A stretch of DNA of 64,000 bases from Fibrobacter sp. Lineage in GTDB: Bacteria; Fibrobacterota; Fibrobacteria; Fibrobacterales; Fibrobacteraceae. A program made the translations under genes and the position numbers. Below are positions 6,829-13,939 of this stretch, piece after piece (position 1 is the stretch's first letter; the number at the start of each line of letters is the position of its first letter). The stretch lies in assembly GCA_017526585.1 (NCBI GenBank), contig JAFXRC010000041.1:1-64000 (forward strand), in the 5' to 3' direction. The notes beneath the pieces were generated by a model. The model had not been told where the DNA came from and ran no database searches. It saw nothing but the letters and a program-made list of their open reading frames with translations.

Positions 6829-8523
6829 TCACCTACCAGTAACCACAGGCCAGTAATTTTCGGGACGCTGGTTCAGGTAAGTGAGCCGCGTCCAGGCGTC
6901 GTCGCGGAAGCAGCCTCCCAGCATGAGTTCGTCAATCGTACCGGTAAAGCTACCCACTTTAAAGTCAACCTTTTCACGTACGCCACTCCAGGCGATTTGT
7001 TCCGGCTCCGTTTCAATTTTACTGTCATTCACATAGAAATTGGACTGCGAAGTCGTGTGGCGGCTGAAGGCAACATAGACCCACTCGCCCGCCTTAATAT
7101 CAGACGTTCCAGACACCCAGGCGTATTTTATTGAATCGGAACTCGTATCGGGAACCCAGAGGTCAACCACAAAGCCCTTCTCCGGATCATAGCGCAACGC
7201 ATATTCCTTGGACTTTTCAAAGAAGGTCTGTTTTTCTTCGAGATTGTCAAGTTTTACCCACACCGAGAAGCAGAAATATCCGCTGCCGTCATAATTCAAG
7301 TTCACCTTGCGCGAGGAATCAGCCGCACTCGAATTCTCTGCAACAATAACATCGCCTTCATCAAACTTTGCACCCTTGCCCACAACACCGTCGGCAGGCT
7401 CGGCTCCTGTCGGCAGTCCCGCGAAGTAGCCCTTTTCCGCACCATCGCCCACAGGTTCAAGGCCGCTATCGAAATGCCACACCAGCGAATAGCTGCGGTT
7501 TGTCGGGAACACATCCTTTGCGTACGCGGGGTCCATGGTGTTGTCAAAATGGAGTTCCAGCGAATCGGAAACATTCAGCGAATCGACACTCACCCAGAAC
7601 ACGGCTTCCTTGGCAGAAGCGTCAAAGTAGGTTTGCGCAATAGGAAGCTTCTTGCTGCGGTTTCCATCCTGCGAAATGCGCACGGCCTCCCAGCGACCGT
7701 TCACCACCTCCGCGGAATCAAAAGCAATTTCTTTTTTCGTCAAGCGGATGGCCAGCGGGAAATCGCTCACGACGGTGCCGAGTGAATCGATTCCTTCAGG
7801 GAGCGCAAGCGCTGCCTTGAAGGTGTAAGTCACCGAATCGCCCCAAACAGTCGTTTCTTCAGGCTTTACGGAAACATCCTTAAATTCAAACGGATCCATG
7901 CCATCCATGTAAACAACAATTTCAAAAGTATCAGCAGGGAGGCTATCGACCACGATTTTCCCGTTCTGCACAGAAACCCTTCTGCGAATCGTCGTCCCGA
8001 TGACAATGGCCTCACCGCTTTGGTTTTCGCGGAACTCGCCCGATACGAGAAGTTTGACCGTACCCGGACCTTGCAACATGTCGTTTACGGTAAGTGGTTC
8101 ATCTTGTTCGGCACTCAGATTCTGCACAAGAAGCATCTGGCCGGATTCCTGATGGAAAGCTTCGAGAGTGAAGCTTCCCGACGGGATGGAATCAAACTCG
8201 TAGTTGCCGTTTTCATCCGTTTCGGTTTCGAACGCAGAGGGTAGAACCTGTTCAGCCTCGCTTGCAGCAATGATGTTGTAGTCGCCCGGCACGCACTGCA
8301 CCCGCGCATGCACAGCCGGCTTGCCGCCATCCAATACCAAGACACCCGCGAGTTCCGGGGACCCCGTCTCGGCGCTATTGCCCGCCACATGGCTGTCGGA
8401 CGAGCACGCCGCAAGAATGGAAAGGGCTCCGCCCACTGCAAAAACGGAAAAACCAGGAGCTACGGCAAAGCTCCTAATACGACCAAAAAATGATCGCAAG
8501 CCGCGACTTGTTTCAACACTCAT
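6829..8523 (-). CDS. Cell-surface lipoprotein with DUF2341-like and LamG-like domains
   Basis: A 564-residue lipoprotein: the export signal ends in a lipobox LAAC (cysteine about 40) followed by Ser/Asp. Residues about 55-130 resemble a carboxypeptidase-regulatory-like fold (GNYEFDSIPSGSFTLEAFHQ). The middle (AIRLTKKEIAFDSAEV, then FWVSVDSLNVSDSLELHFDN) resembles DUF2341, and the C-terminal 180 residues are LamG/concanavalin-like (YSLVWHFDSG, FSVWVKLDN, GEWVYVAFSRH, GTIDELMLGG). Such proteins probably bind glycans or surface partners; no catalytic motif is visible. The start is uncertain: ATG at 8523 or an upstream GTG at 8529, neither with a strong ribosome site. The gene is convergent with the rhuM-like gene. 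Confidence 0.75.
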   Translation of the reverse strand: MSVETSRGLRSFFGRIRSFAVAPGFSVFAVGGALSILAACSSDSHVAGNSAETGSPELAGVLVLDGGKPAVHARVQCVPGDYNIIAASEAEQVLPSAFETETDENGNYEFDSIPSGSFTLEAFHQESGQMLLVQNLSAEQDEPLTVNDMLQGPGTVKLLVSGEFRENQSGEAIVIGTTIRRRVSVQNGKIVVDSLPADTFEIVVYMDGMDPFEFKDVSVKPEETTVWGDSVTYTFKAALALPEGIDSLGTVVSDFPLAIRLTKKEIAFDSAEVVNGRWEAVRISQDGNRSKKLPIAQTYFDASAKEAVFWVSVDSLNVSDSLELHFDNTMDPAYAKDVFPTNRSYSLVWHFDSGLEPVGDGAEKGYFAGLPTGAEPADGVVGKGAKFDEGDVIVAENSSAADSSRKVNLNYDGSGYFCFSVWVKLDNLEEKQTFFEKSKEYALRYDPEKGFVVDLWVPDTSSDSIKYAWVSGTSDIKAGEWVYVAFSRHTTSQSNFYVNDSKIETEPEQIAWSGVREKVDFKVGSFTGTIDELMLGGCFRDDAWTRLTYLNQRPENYWPVVTGR

Positions 8524-8582
8524 CACCACTAATATAAATATAGATTCTCAAAAACGGAATCAAAACACCCCTAAAAAATAGC

Positions 8583-8600
8583 CGTTGTTCACAGACAACG
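8583..8600. promoter_or_regulatory. 18-bp palindrome, copy 2 (candidate operator)
   Basis: CGTTGTTCACAGACAACG lies in the divergent region between the LamG lipoprotein gene (start 8523) and the OLD gene (start 8669). It matches the palindrome at 5661-5678 in 16 of 18 bases. A sequence TCTTTTTATAT lies between the palindrome and the plus-strand gene in both regions and may be promoter. Confidence 0.5.
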
Positions 8601-8668
8601 CCCAAAAAAGCAAAAAAACGGCATTTTTTGTGTTCCCACGCCACTCTTTTTATATACATTCAGGGTAT

Positions 8669-10462
8669 ATGACACCGCAAGCACTGAGACTATCCGAGAT
8701 AACGATTAGCAATCTGCGCTCTATCCAGAGGCAGACGTTTCCTCTCAGTAGCTTCACAGCCCTTATCGGATACAACAATGCGGGCAAGACGAACATCCTG
8801 ATGGGTATCCGTTGGCTTCTGTCCAAATTTTCATTCGACATTTCATACTTCGACGACCCGAACCGTCCTGTCGAGGTCATCGGCGTTTTCGATGGCATCA
8901 CGGAACAGGTACTCAGCCGCTTGGGAGAAGAATACGCCCAGGAAGTGCGTCCCTTTCTGCAGAATACGCCGCAAGGTGCCGGACGTCTGCGCGTCAAAAA
9001 AGTGCAGCGCATCCCCGGCGAAAATCCGGACAGCATCGAACTTTTTGTTTTCGTTCCGAGTAACCACCGCAAGGGCGACAAGCGGGAATGGGTCAGGCCC
9101 AATGACGCGTTCAAGTTCGCGTACCACCGCATGTTCCCCGAAGCAATCGCCATTTGGGACTTCGAAGGGAATCAGGCTTTCACCAAACTATTGCACGAAA
9201 TTTTCAAGCCGCTAGAACGCCGCTTCGGTAGCGAAATCAATTCGCTCCTCGGCAAGTTCAGCGACTTACTTTCACCGAGCAGCGAAAATCGCGCCGCCGA
9301 AATCGGCGCGTTCGACCGCGAAGTCAACGAGAAGCTTTCACCGCTGTTCCCCAGCGTGAAAGTGGAGCTCGACATTCCGATGCCGACGCTTGAAACATTC
9401 CTCAAGAAAGCGAGTCTAAAAGTCATCGACGAAGACGACGGATTCGAACGCGACATCAGCTGCATGGGCGAAGGCAGCAAGCGAGCCATCCAGATGGCCC
9501 TGGTGCGCTACCTAGCCGATGTGAAGAAGCACCACCACAACCATTACCTGAGCCGAACGCTCTTGCTCATCGACTCGCCGGAACTGTTCTTGCACCCGCA
9601 GGCAGTAGAACTCGTGCGCGTGGCACTTAAGAACTTGTCGAACGAAGGCTACCAGGTAGTATTCGCAACGCACAGCGCCCAGATGGTCACCAGCGAAGAT
9701 GTCAGCACATCGCTGCTTATCCGCAAGAACAAGGAACGCGGCACATTCATGCGCAAGCGAATGGAAGACGCTGTGCACCAGGTGGTGCAGGATGCGCCAA
9801 GCCAGCTGCAGATGCTTTTCAGCCTGTCAAACAGCAACGAGCTCCTGTTCGCCGACTATGTGCTTTTGACCGAAGGCAAGACCGAATGGAGAGTGCTCCC
9901 GGCACTGTTTGAACGCATTACCGGGCAGTCCTTCGCCCTGATCAAGTGCGCTCTGGTGCGTCAGGGCGGCGTGAGCAACACGCGAAAGAGTATGCAGGTG
10001 CTTGCAGCCATGGACATGCCTGTACGCGCCATCGTCGATTTGGATTACGCCTTCACGACGGCAACCCGCGACGGGTTCCTGGAAGCAAACGACCCCGACA
10101 TCAAATACTGCCGCGACCTTTTCCGCGAACTCGCCTTTCACAACCACCTGCGACTTGTAAACGGGCTCCCCGTCAACAAGCACAGCAACATCAATGCGGC
10201 AACGGCGTACGCCATGATGGCATCGATGGAAGAAGCTCAACAACCGATTCGAAGCATTCACGCAAAGCTCCGCAGCCAGGGCATCTGGGTATGGACACGC
10301 GGCGCCATCGAAGAGCACTTGGGACTCGAAGCAAAGAATGAACAGGCTTGGAGCAAATTCATCGAACGGAGTAAATCACCGAATTTCATCAAGACCCTCC
10401 CCGATTACAAGGGCATAGAGGAGTTGTGTCAGTGGATTATTGACGGAAGCCACGGAAACTAG
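8669..10462 (+). CDS. OLD-family ATP-dependent nuclease (AAA ATPase + TOPRIM)
   Basis: A 597-residue protein. The ATPase begins with a RecF-like start (ITISNLRSIQRQTFPLSSF) and a Walker A GYNNAGKT (34-41). The ABC signature region is GEGSKRAIQMAL, Walker B is LLLIDSPELFLHP and the switch is VVFATHSAQMV. The C-terminal TOPRIM domain shows VLLTEGKTEWRVLPALFE and AIVDLDYAF, holding the expected acidic metal-binding residues. OLD proteins are nucleases linked to phage exclusion and defence. No UvrD-like helicase gene adjoins, so this is not a Gabija pair but a stand-alone (class 1-like) OLD. The ATG at 8669 follows a weak CAGGG site; an upstream in-frame ATG at 8585 would add unconserved residues. 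Confidence 0.85.
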   Translation: MTPQALRLSEITISNLRSIQRQTFPLSSFTALIGYNNAGKTNILMGIRWLLSKFSFDISYFDDPNRPVEVIGVFDGITEQVLSRLGEEYAQEVRPFLQNTPQGAGRLRVKKVQRIPGENPDSIELFVFVPSNHRKGDKREWVRPNDAFKFAYHRMFPEAIAIWDFEGNQAFTKLLHEIFKPLERRFGSEINSLLGKFSDLLSPSSENRAAEIGAFDREVNEKLSPLFPSVKVELDIPMPTLETFLKKASLKVIDEDDGFERDISCMGEGSKRAIQMALVRYLADVKKHHHNHYLSRTLLLIDSPELFLHPQAVELVRVALKNLSNEGYQVVFATHSAQMVTSEDVSTSLLIRKNKERGTFMRKRMEDAVHQVVQDAPSQLQMLFSLSNSNELLFADYVLLTEGKTEWRVLPALFERITGQSFALIKCALVRQGGVSNTRKSMQVLAAMDMPVRAIVDLDYAFTTATRDGFLEANDPDIKYCRDLFRELAFHNHLRLVNGLPVNKHSNINAATAYAMMASMEEAQQPIRSIHAKLRSQGIWVWTRGAIEEHLGLEAKNEQAWSKFIERSKSPNFIKTLPDYKGIEELCQWIIDGSHGN

Positions 10463-10500
10463 CTTTTCTGTAGCACCATAAAATTCTATATTGATTTCTA

Positions 10501-10692
10501 ATGAAGAAGCTTATTCACGACAGAGGTGTTTGTCTCGCCTGTGCAGGCTGCGTGGGCATTTGCCCCAAGATGGCGCTGGACATGCACGGGCTAGACTTGC
10601 AGATTGACTCCGAAAAATGTATCAAGTGCGGCATTTGCACCAAGGCGTGCCCCGTCGGCGCACTCACGATTACGGAGGTCGAAAATGCTTGA
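10501..10692 (+). CDS. 2x[4Fe-4S] ferredoxin
   Basis: A 63-residue ferredoxin with two cysteine clusters: CLACAGCVGICP (residues about 12-23) and CIKCGICTKACPVGAL (about 41-56). The first has an extra residue in the CxxC spacing (CxxCxGC), a small deviation. Its last codons overlap the next gene by eight bases (ATGCTTGA), indicating translational coupling, so it is the likely electron donor for the flavin-dependent reductase downstream. Confidence 0.9.
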   Translation: MKKLIHDRGVCLACAGCVGICPKMALDMHGLDLQIDSEKCIKCGICTKACPVGALTITEVENA

Positions 10693-11902
10693 TTCCCATT
10701 ACGATGTCGTGGTGATTGGCGCAGGGCCCGGCGGTTCTGTCGCCGCAAGGAACTTAGCGCGGGCGGGGCACAAGGTGCTTCTGCTCGAAAAGCGCGAACG
10801 TATCGGTTTCCCGGTGCGTTGTGGCGAGGCGAGTACGACGCTTGCCGATTTGCAGACCTACGGTCCTATTGACGAAAGCTGTATCGAAAGCATTATCAAC
10901 GGACTCTTCATTTACGGCCCTGCCGGAGTAAACATTGAAGTTCCGAAGCCCGCCACCGGCATCATGCTGAACCGCGAAGTTTTTGATCCGTGGCTTGCAA
11001 AGCTTGCCGCCGATGATGGCGCCCAGGTAGAGACATGCGCCCGCGCCGAGTTTGTAAGCGGCGTAGAAGGTGACTCGCGCATGGTCCGCGTCGTGCTGGG
11101 CAAGGGAAATGGCGACGGTAGCGTCACCGAAACCGCTACGCAGGAAATTTTTGCGAAGATGGTCATCGCCGCTGATGGCGTTGAAAGCCGCATCGGTCGC
11201 ATGGTCGGCATCGATTCCGCCCAGAAGCCCCGCGAAACCTGTACGGGCGTCGACATCCAGGTGCAAGGAATCTTGACCAAGCCCGACTACTTGACCTTCT
11301 GGCAGGGTCACGACTTCATCAACGACGGATACATCTGGAGTTTCCCGAAGCAGAAATCGAACGTGACTAACTTCGGTGCGGGTTTCTTAGCGAACGGAAG
11401 CCACACAGGCAACATTCTCGAAATCACTATGGAATGGCTCGAAAAGCTTTTCCCCGGCGCAAAAATCAACCACACCGTCGGTGGACTCGTTCCCGTTTCG
11501 AGCACCCTCAAAGACTATACGCTTGATCGCTTCGCCCTGGTGGGCGACGCCGCCCACCACACCAACCCGCTTACGGGTGGTGGCATCGCTGCCGCGATGC
11601 GGGCGGGCAGGTTCTGCGCCGAATACGTGGATCAGGGACTCAAGGCTACCTCCGGCGACGCCGCGGTACTCAGCCGCAAGTTCCTGAAGCAGTACGAACA
11701 GCGCTGCTACGACTACTTCGGAAAGATGCACGAATTCGAATACAAGTTCCGCAGGTTCCTGCTTGCCATCAACCGCGAAGACCAAATCGGACTCTACAAG
11801 GTGCTGCAGGGTTTTGCTCTCAGTGGATACAAGAAGAGCGCCTTCTTAAAGACGCCCGTTCAGACTGCTAAGTATCTGTACAAGTTCTGGAAGTTCAAGT
11901 AG
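10685..11902 (+). CDS. Geranylgeranyl-reductase-family flavoprotein
   Basis: A 405-residue FAD protein. The N terminus has a dinucleotide-binding motif (VVVIGAGPGGSVAARNLA, residues about 8-25) followed by EKRERIGFPVRCGEA, typical of the GGR family. A second FAD motif is FALVGDAAHHTNPLTGGGI (about 280-298). Family members reduce isoprenoid double bonds (archaeal ether lipids, menaquinone, bacteriochlorophyll side chains). The substrate cannot be told from sequence; partial saturation of menaquinone or another polyprenyl chain is one option. It is coupled to the preceding ferredoxin gene and ends in a palindromic repeat that may act as terminator. An earlier in-frame ATG inside the ferredoxin gene is rejected. 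Confidence 0.85.
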   Translation: MLDSHYDVVVIGAGPGGSVAARNLARAGHKVLLLEKRERIGFPVRCGEASTTLADLQTYGPIDESCIESIINGLFIYGPAGVNIEVPKPATGIMLNREVFDPWLAKLAADDGAQVETCARAEFVSGVEGDSRMVRVVLGKGNGDGSVTETATQEIFAKMVIAADGVESRIGRMVGIDSAQKPRETCTGVDIQVQGILTKPDYLTFWQGHDFINDGYIWSFPKQKSNVTNFGAGFLANGSHTGNILEITMEWLEKLFPGAKINHTVGGLVPVSSTLKDYTLDRFALVGDAAHHTNPLTGGGIAAAMRAGRFCAEYVDQGLKATSGDAAVLSRKFLKQYEQRCYDYFGKMHEFEYKFRRFLLAINREDQIGLYKVLQGFALSGYKKSAFLKTPVQTAKYLYKFWKFK

Positions 11903-11927
11903 ATTCCCGGTCTAGCCGGGAATGACA
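11901..11927 (+). repeat. Short palindromic repeat / possible terminator
   Basis: AGATTCCCGGTC, then TAGCCGGGAATGACA; stem ATTCCCGG/CCGGGAAT. It overlaps the stop codon of the flavoprotein gene and separates it from the convergent gene at 11933. Same family as the repeats at 5841, 51416, 51470, 53893 and 58242. Confidence 0.6.
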
Positions 11928-11932
11928 AATCG

Positions 11933-12658
11933 TTAAAATAAATCGTCGACCTTCGTTTTTGCAAGCACGCGGTTGTAGATAATCCGCTTGCCTTTTACGC
12001 CGTCGGTTGCACAAACGTGATCCGTGGGCGGTTTCAAAATCGATGTTACCAGATGCGCGGCAACCGTTTCGGCATGTACTGGGCGCACATACGCAGGAAT
12101 CCATTCCGGATGCGCCCCGATAGTCTTCTGCAAAAGCTCTTCGCCAAAGCGTCTGTCCTTATGTTTACCGAGAAGAAGCGACGGACGCACAAGCGTAAGC
12201 GTCTCGAAGCCGATCATGTCTAAGCCCTCTTCAAGCATACCCTTGAGGCGATTGTAGAAGAACGGCGAATGGGAATCGGCCCCCTGCGCACTCACGCACA
12301 AGAAATTTTTCACACCCGCCTTTTTGGCGATTGCCGCGAGCGACAAGGGAAGCCTCAAGTCTATTCTTTCTTGTGCCGCCTTGCTCCCTGCCTGCTTTTT
12401 AGTCGTTCCCAAACAACAAGCAACAGCATCGCAGCCGAGAAAACCCGCATAAAGCGTATCGCGGGCAGAGCCATTCACCTGTTCAAAATCGATTTGCTTA
12501 AAGTCCAATTTTGACGCCCCTTCAAGAATTCCAAAATCGTTCAAATCAGGAACATTCCTTACAGGGCAAAAAACGCGCTCCACTTGCGGGAGGCGCGCGA
12601 GCAATTTCAAGACATTCTTTCCAACTAAACCGGTCGAGCCAAGAACTGCAGTTTTCAT
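11933..12658 (-). CDS. NAD(P)H-binding oxidoreductase (atypical SDR, TIP30/YbjT-like)
   Basis: A 241-residue protein starting MKTAVLGSTGLVGKNVLKLL, a Rossmann TGxxGxxG-type site. CDAVACCLGTTKKQAGS and FLCVSAQGADSHSPFFYNRLKG follow; the YNxxKG stretch (about 140) matches the YxxxK-type region of NAD(P)H-binding atypical short-chain dehydrogenases such as HTATIP2-like bacterial proteins. The substrate is unknown. It begins 12 bases after the histidine-phosphatase gene on the same strand and is probably cotranscribed with it. Confidence 0.78.
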   Translation of the reverse strand: MKTAVLGSTGLVGKNVLKLLARLPQVERVFCPVRNVPDLNDFGILEGASKLDFKQIDFEQVNGSARDTLYAGFLGCDAVACCLGTTKKQAGSKAAQERIDLRLPLSLAAIAKKAGVKNFLCVSAQGADSHSPFFYNRLKGMLEEGLDMIGFETLTLVRPSLLLGKHKDRRFGEELLQKTIGAHPEWIPAYVRPVHAETVAAHLVTSILKPPTDHVCATDGVKGKRIIYNRVLAKTKVDDLF

Positions 12659-12670
12659 ATAGGAGCTATT

Positions 12671-13783
12671 CTACGGATTTTGCAAAGCCGCAAGGGAATC
12701 AAGTTTAGCCTGTTTTTGTTCGGTATACATGAAGCCGACATCGTTTCCACGAACAGGATAAAGTTCGACCTGATTTTCTGCATTCAAAACAACCGCAATG
12801 CCCGAAAGATAATTCACCCAGCGGCCGTTTCTATAGAAGTTTACAGTTGCTTGCCTATTGCTTGCATAGACAACCAAAGGTTCCAAAAGGACATCATGCG
12901 AAACCAGAACGCTCACACGTTTCCATTTAGGCATGTTCGCAACGATATTTTCCATCACGAACTGATTTCCTCTTTCAAAGAGATCATAAAAATGAAGACT
13001 CAACGTCGCGACTTGAAATTGTTCTCCATAAGCATAGGCAGAAACGACTTTCCAGCTACCACCTTTTCCCTTGGCATAAGAATCGAGACTATCTGAAGAA
13101 ACTGTTAAGAAATAGCTCCCATTCAACAATTCCGCTTGCGTTTCCGTTTCATAATTAGTTTCACCGCGGCCCTTTGCAATGTTATTACAGGTTTCACGGG
13201 TACGGACAAAATCGGTCGATGCATAATAGAACGATTCATCGCCACCTGCAAGTTTTGCACCAACATTCAGCGCTTGTGCCACACCAGCCTCAGTCAGTGC
13301 CGATTCTTGACCAAGTCCCGATTCACGAGCAGCATGGCGTAATACAAAGGCAATTCTATAGGTCTCAGGGGCAGCCTTGTAAATATCTCCCACATCATAA
13401 AATCCGTTCGTATCGACTTCTACAGACAAAGTTTTTGCAGCAGCAAAGGTTGCAGTAATCGGTGGAACATCGCTACCCGGATCCGTCACCGTAGAACCGC
13501 CATCACCAGGATTGCCTTCGCCATTATCCGGCACCGAGGCAGAAGACGGAGGAGGAAGTTCAGAACAATTTGGCGAGCTAGGATCGGCATTGCAGTTATC
13601 CACAGGAGCCGCGGTTTCATCTGAGCTACCGACATCAGAAGTAGAAGACGCGGGGTCCGTGACTTCGGGGGTAGTCGGAGAAGAAGACTTGGACGAATCA
13701 TCGCCACAGCCGGCAATCACAACCGTAATCCAAGCGGCGCAGACCATGGGCAATGCACGGGCTACTAACTTTTTCATGTTCAT
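12671..13783 (-). CDS. Lipoprotein with histidine-phosphatase-like domain
   Basis: A 370-residue lipoprotein. The signal ends VVIAGC (lipobox cysteine about 26). A long low-complexity Ser/Pro/Asp linker follows to about residue 105. The C-terminal domain reads YRIAFVLRHAARESGLGQES, then LTEAGVAQALNVGAKL, YYASTDFVRTRETCNNIA and VSVLVSHDVLLEPLVVY, the order of histidine-phosphatase elements. The usual RHG box is RHAAR here, with the nucleophilic histidine kept; the second catalytic histidine is in SHD. The substrate is unknown; a surface phosphatase (phytase- or SixA-like) is possible. AGAGG seven bases before the ATG at 13783 decides the start over an ATG at 13810. Confidence 0.75.
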   Translation of the reverse strand: MNMKKLVARALPMVCAAWITVVIAGCGDDSSKSSSPTTPEVTDPASSTSDVGSSDETAAPVDNCNADPSSPNCSELPPPSSASVPDNGEGNPGDGGSTVTDPGSDVPPITATFAAAKTLSVEVDTNGFYDVGDIYKAAPETYRIAFVLRHAARESGLGQESALTEAGVAQALNVGAKLAGGDESFYYASTDFVRTRETCNNIAKGRGETNYETETQAELLNGSYFLTVSSDSLDSYAKGKGGSWKVVSAYAYGEQFQVATLSLHFYDLFERGNQFVMENIVANMPKWKRVSVLVSHDVLLEPLVVYASNRQATVNFYRNGRWVNYLSGIAVVLNAENQVELYPVRGNDVGFMYTEQKQAKLDSLAALQNP

Positions 13784-13939
13784 AGAAGTTTCCTCTAAAT
13801 AACTATTCATCGTTAATTTAATTATTTATGCCAAGACAGGTTATTTGGGAACCATTTTTTTGTTCCTCCCGCACAGAACCCGTAAAAATTTCTAAACTTC
13901 CATACGAAAAATTTTAACCCTAACCCATAGGACCCTCTT

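Noticed and set aside
8669..10462. Gabija system
   Set aside because: The GajA-like OLD gene is followed by a ferredoxin gene, not a UvrD-like GajB helicase.
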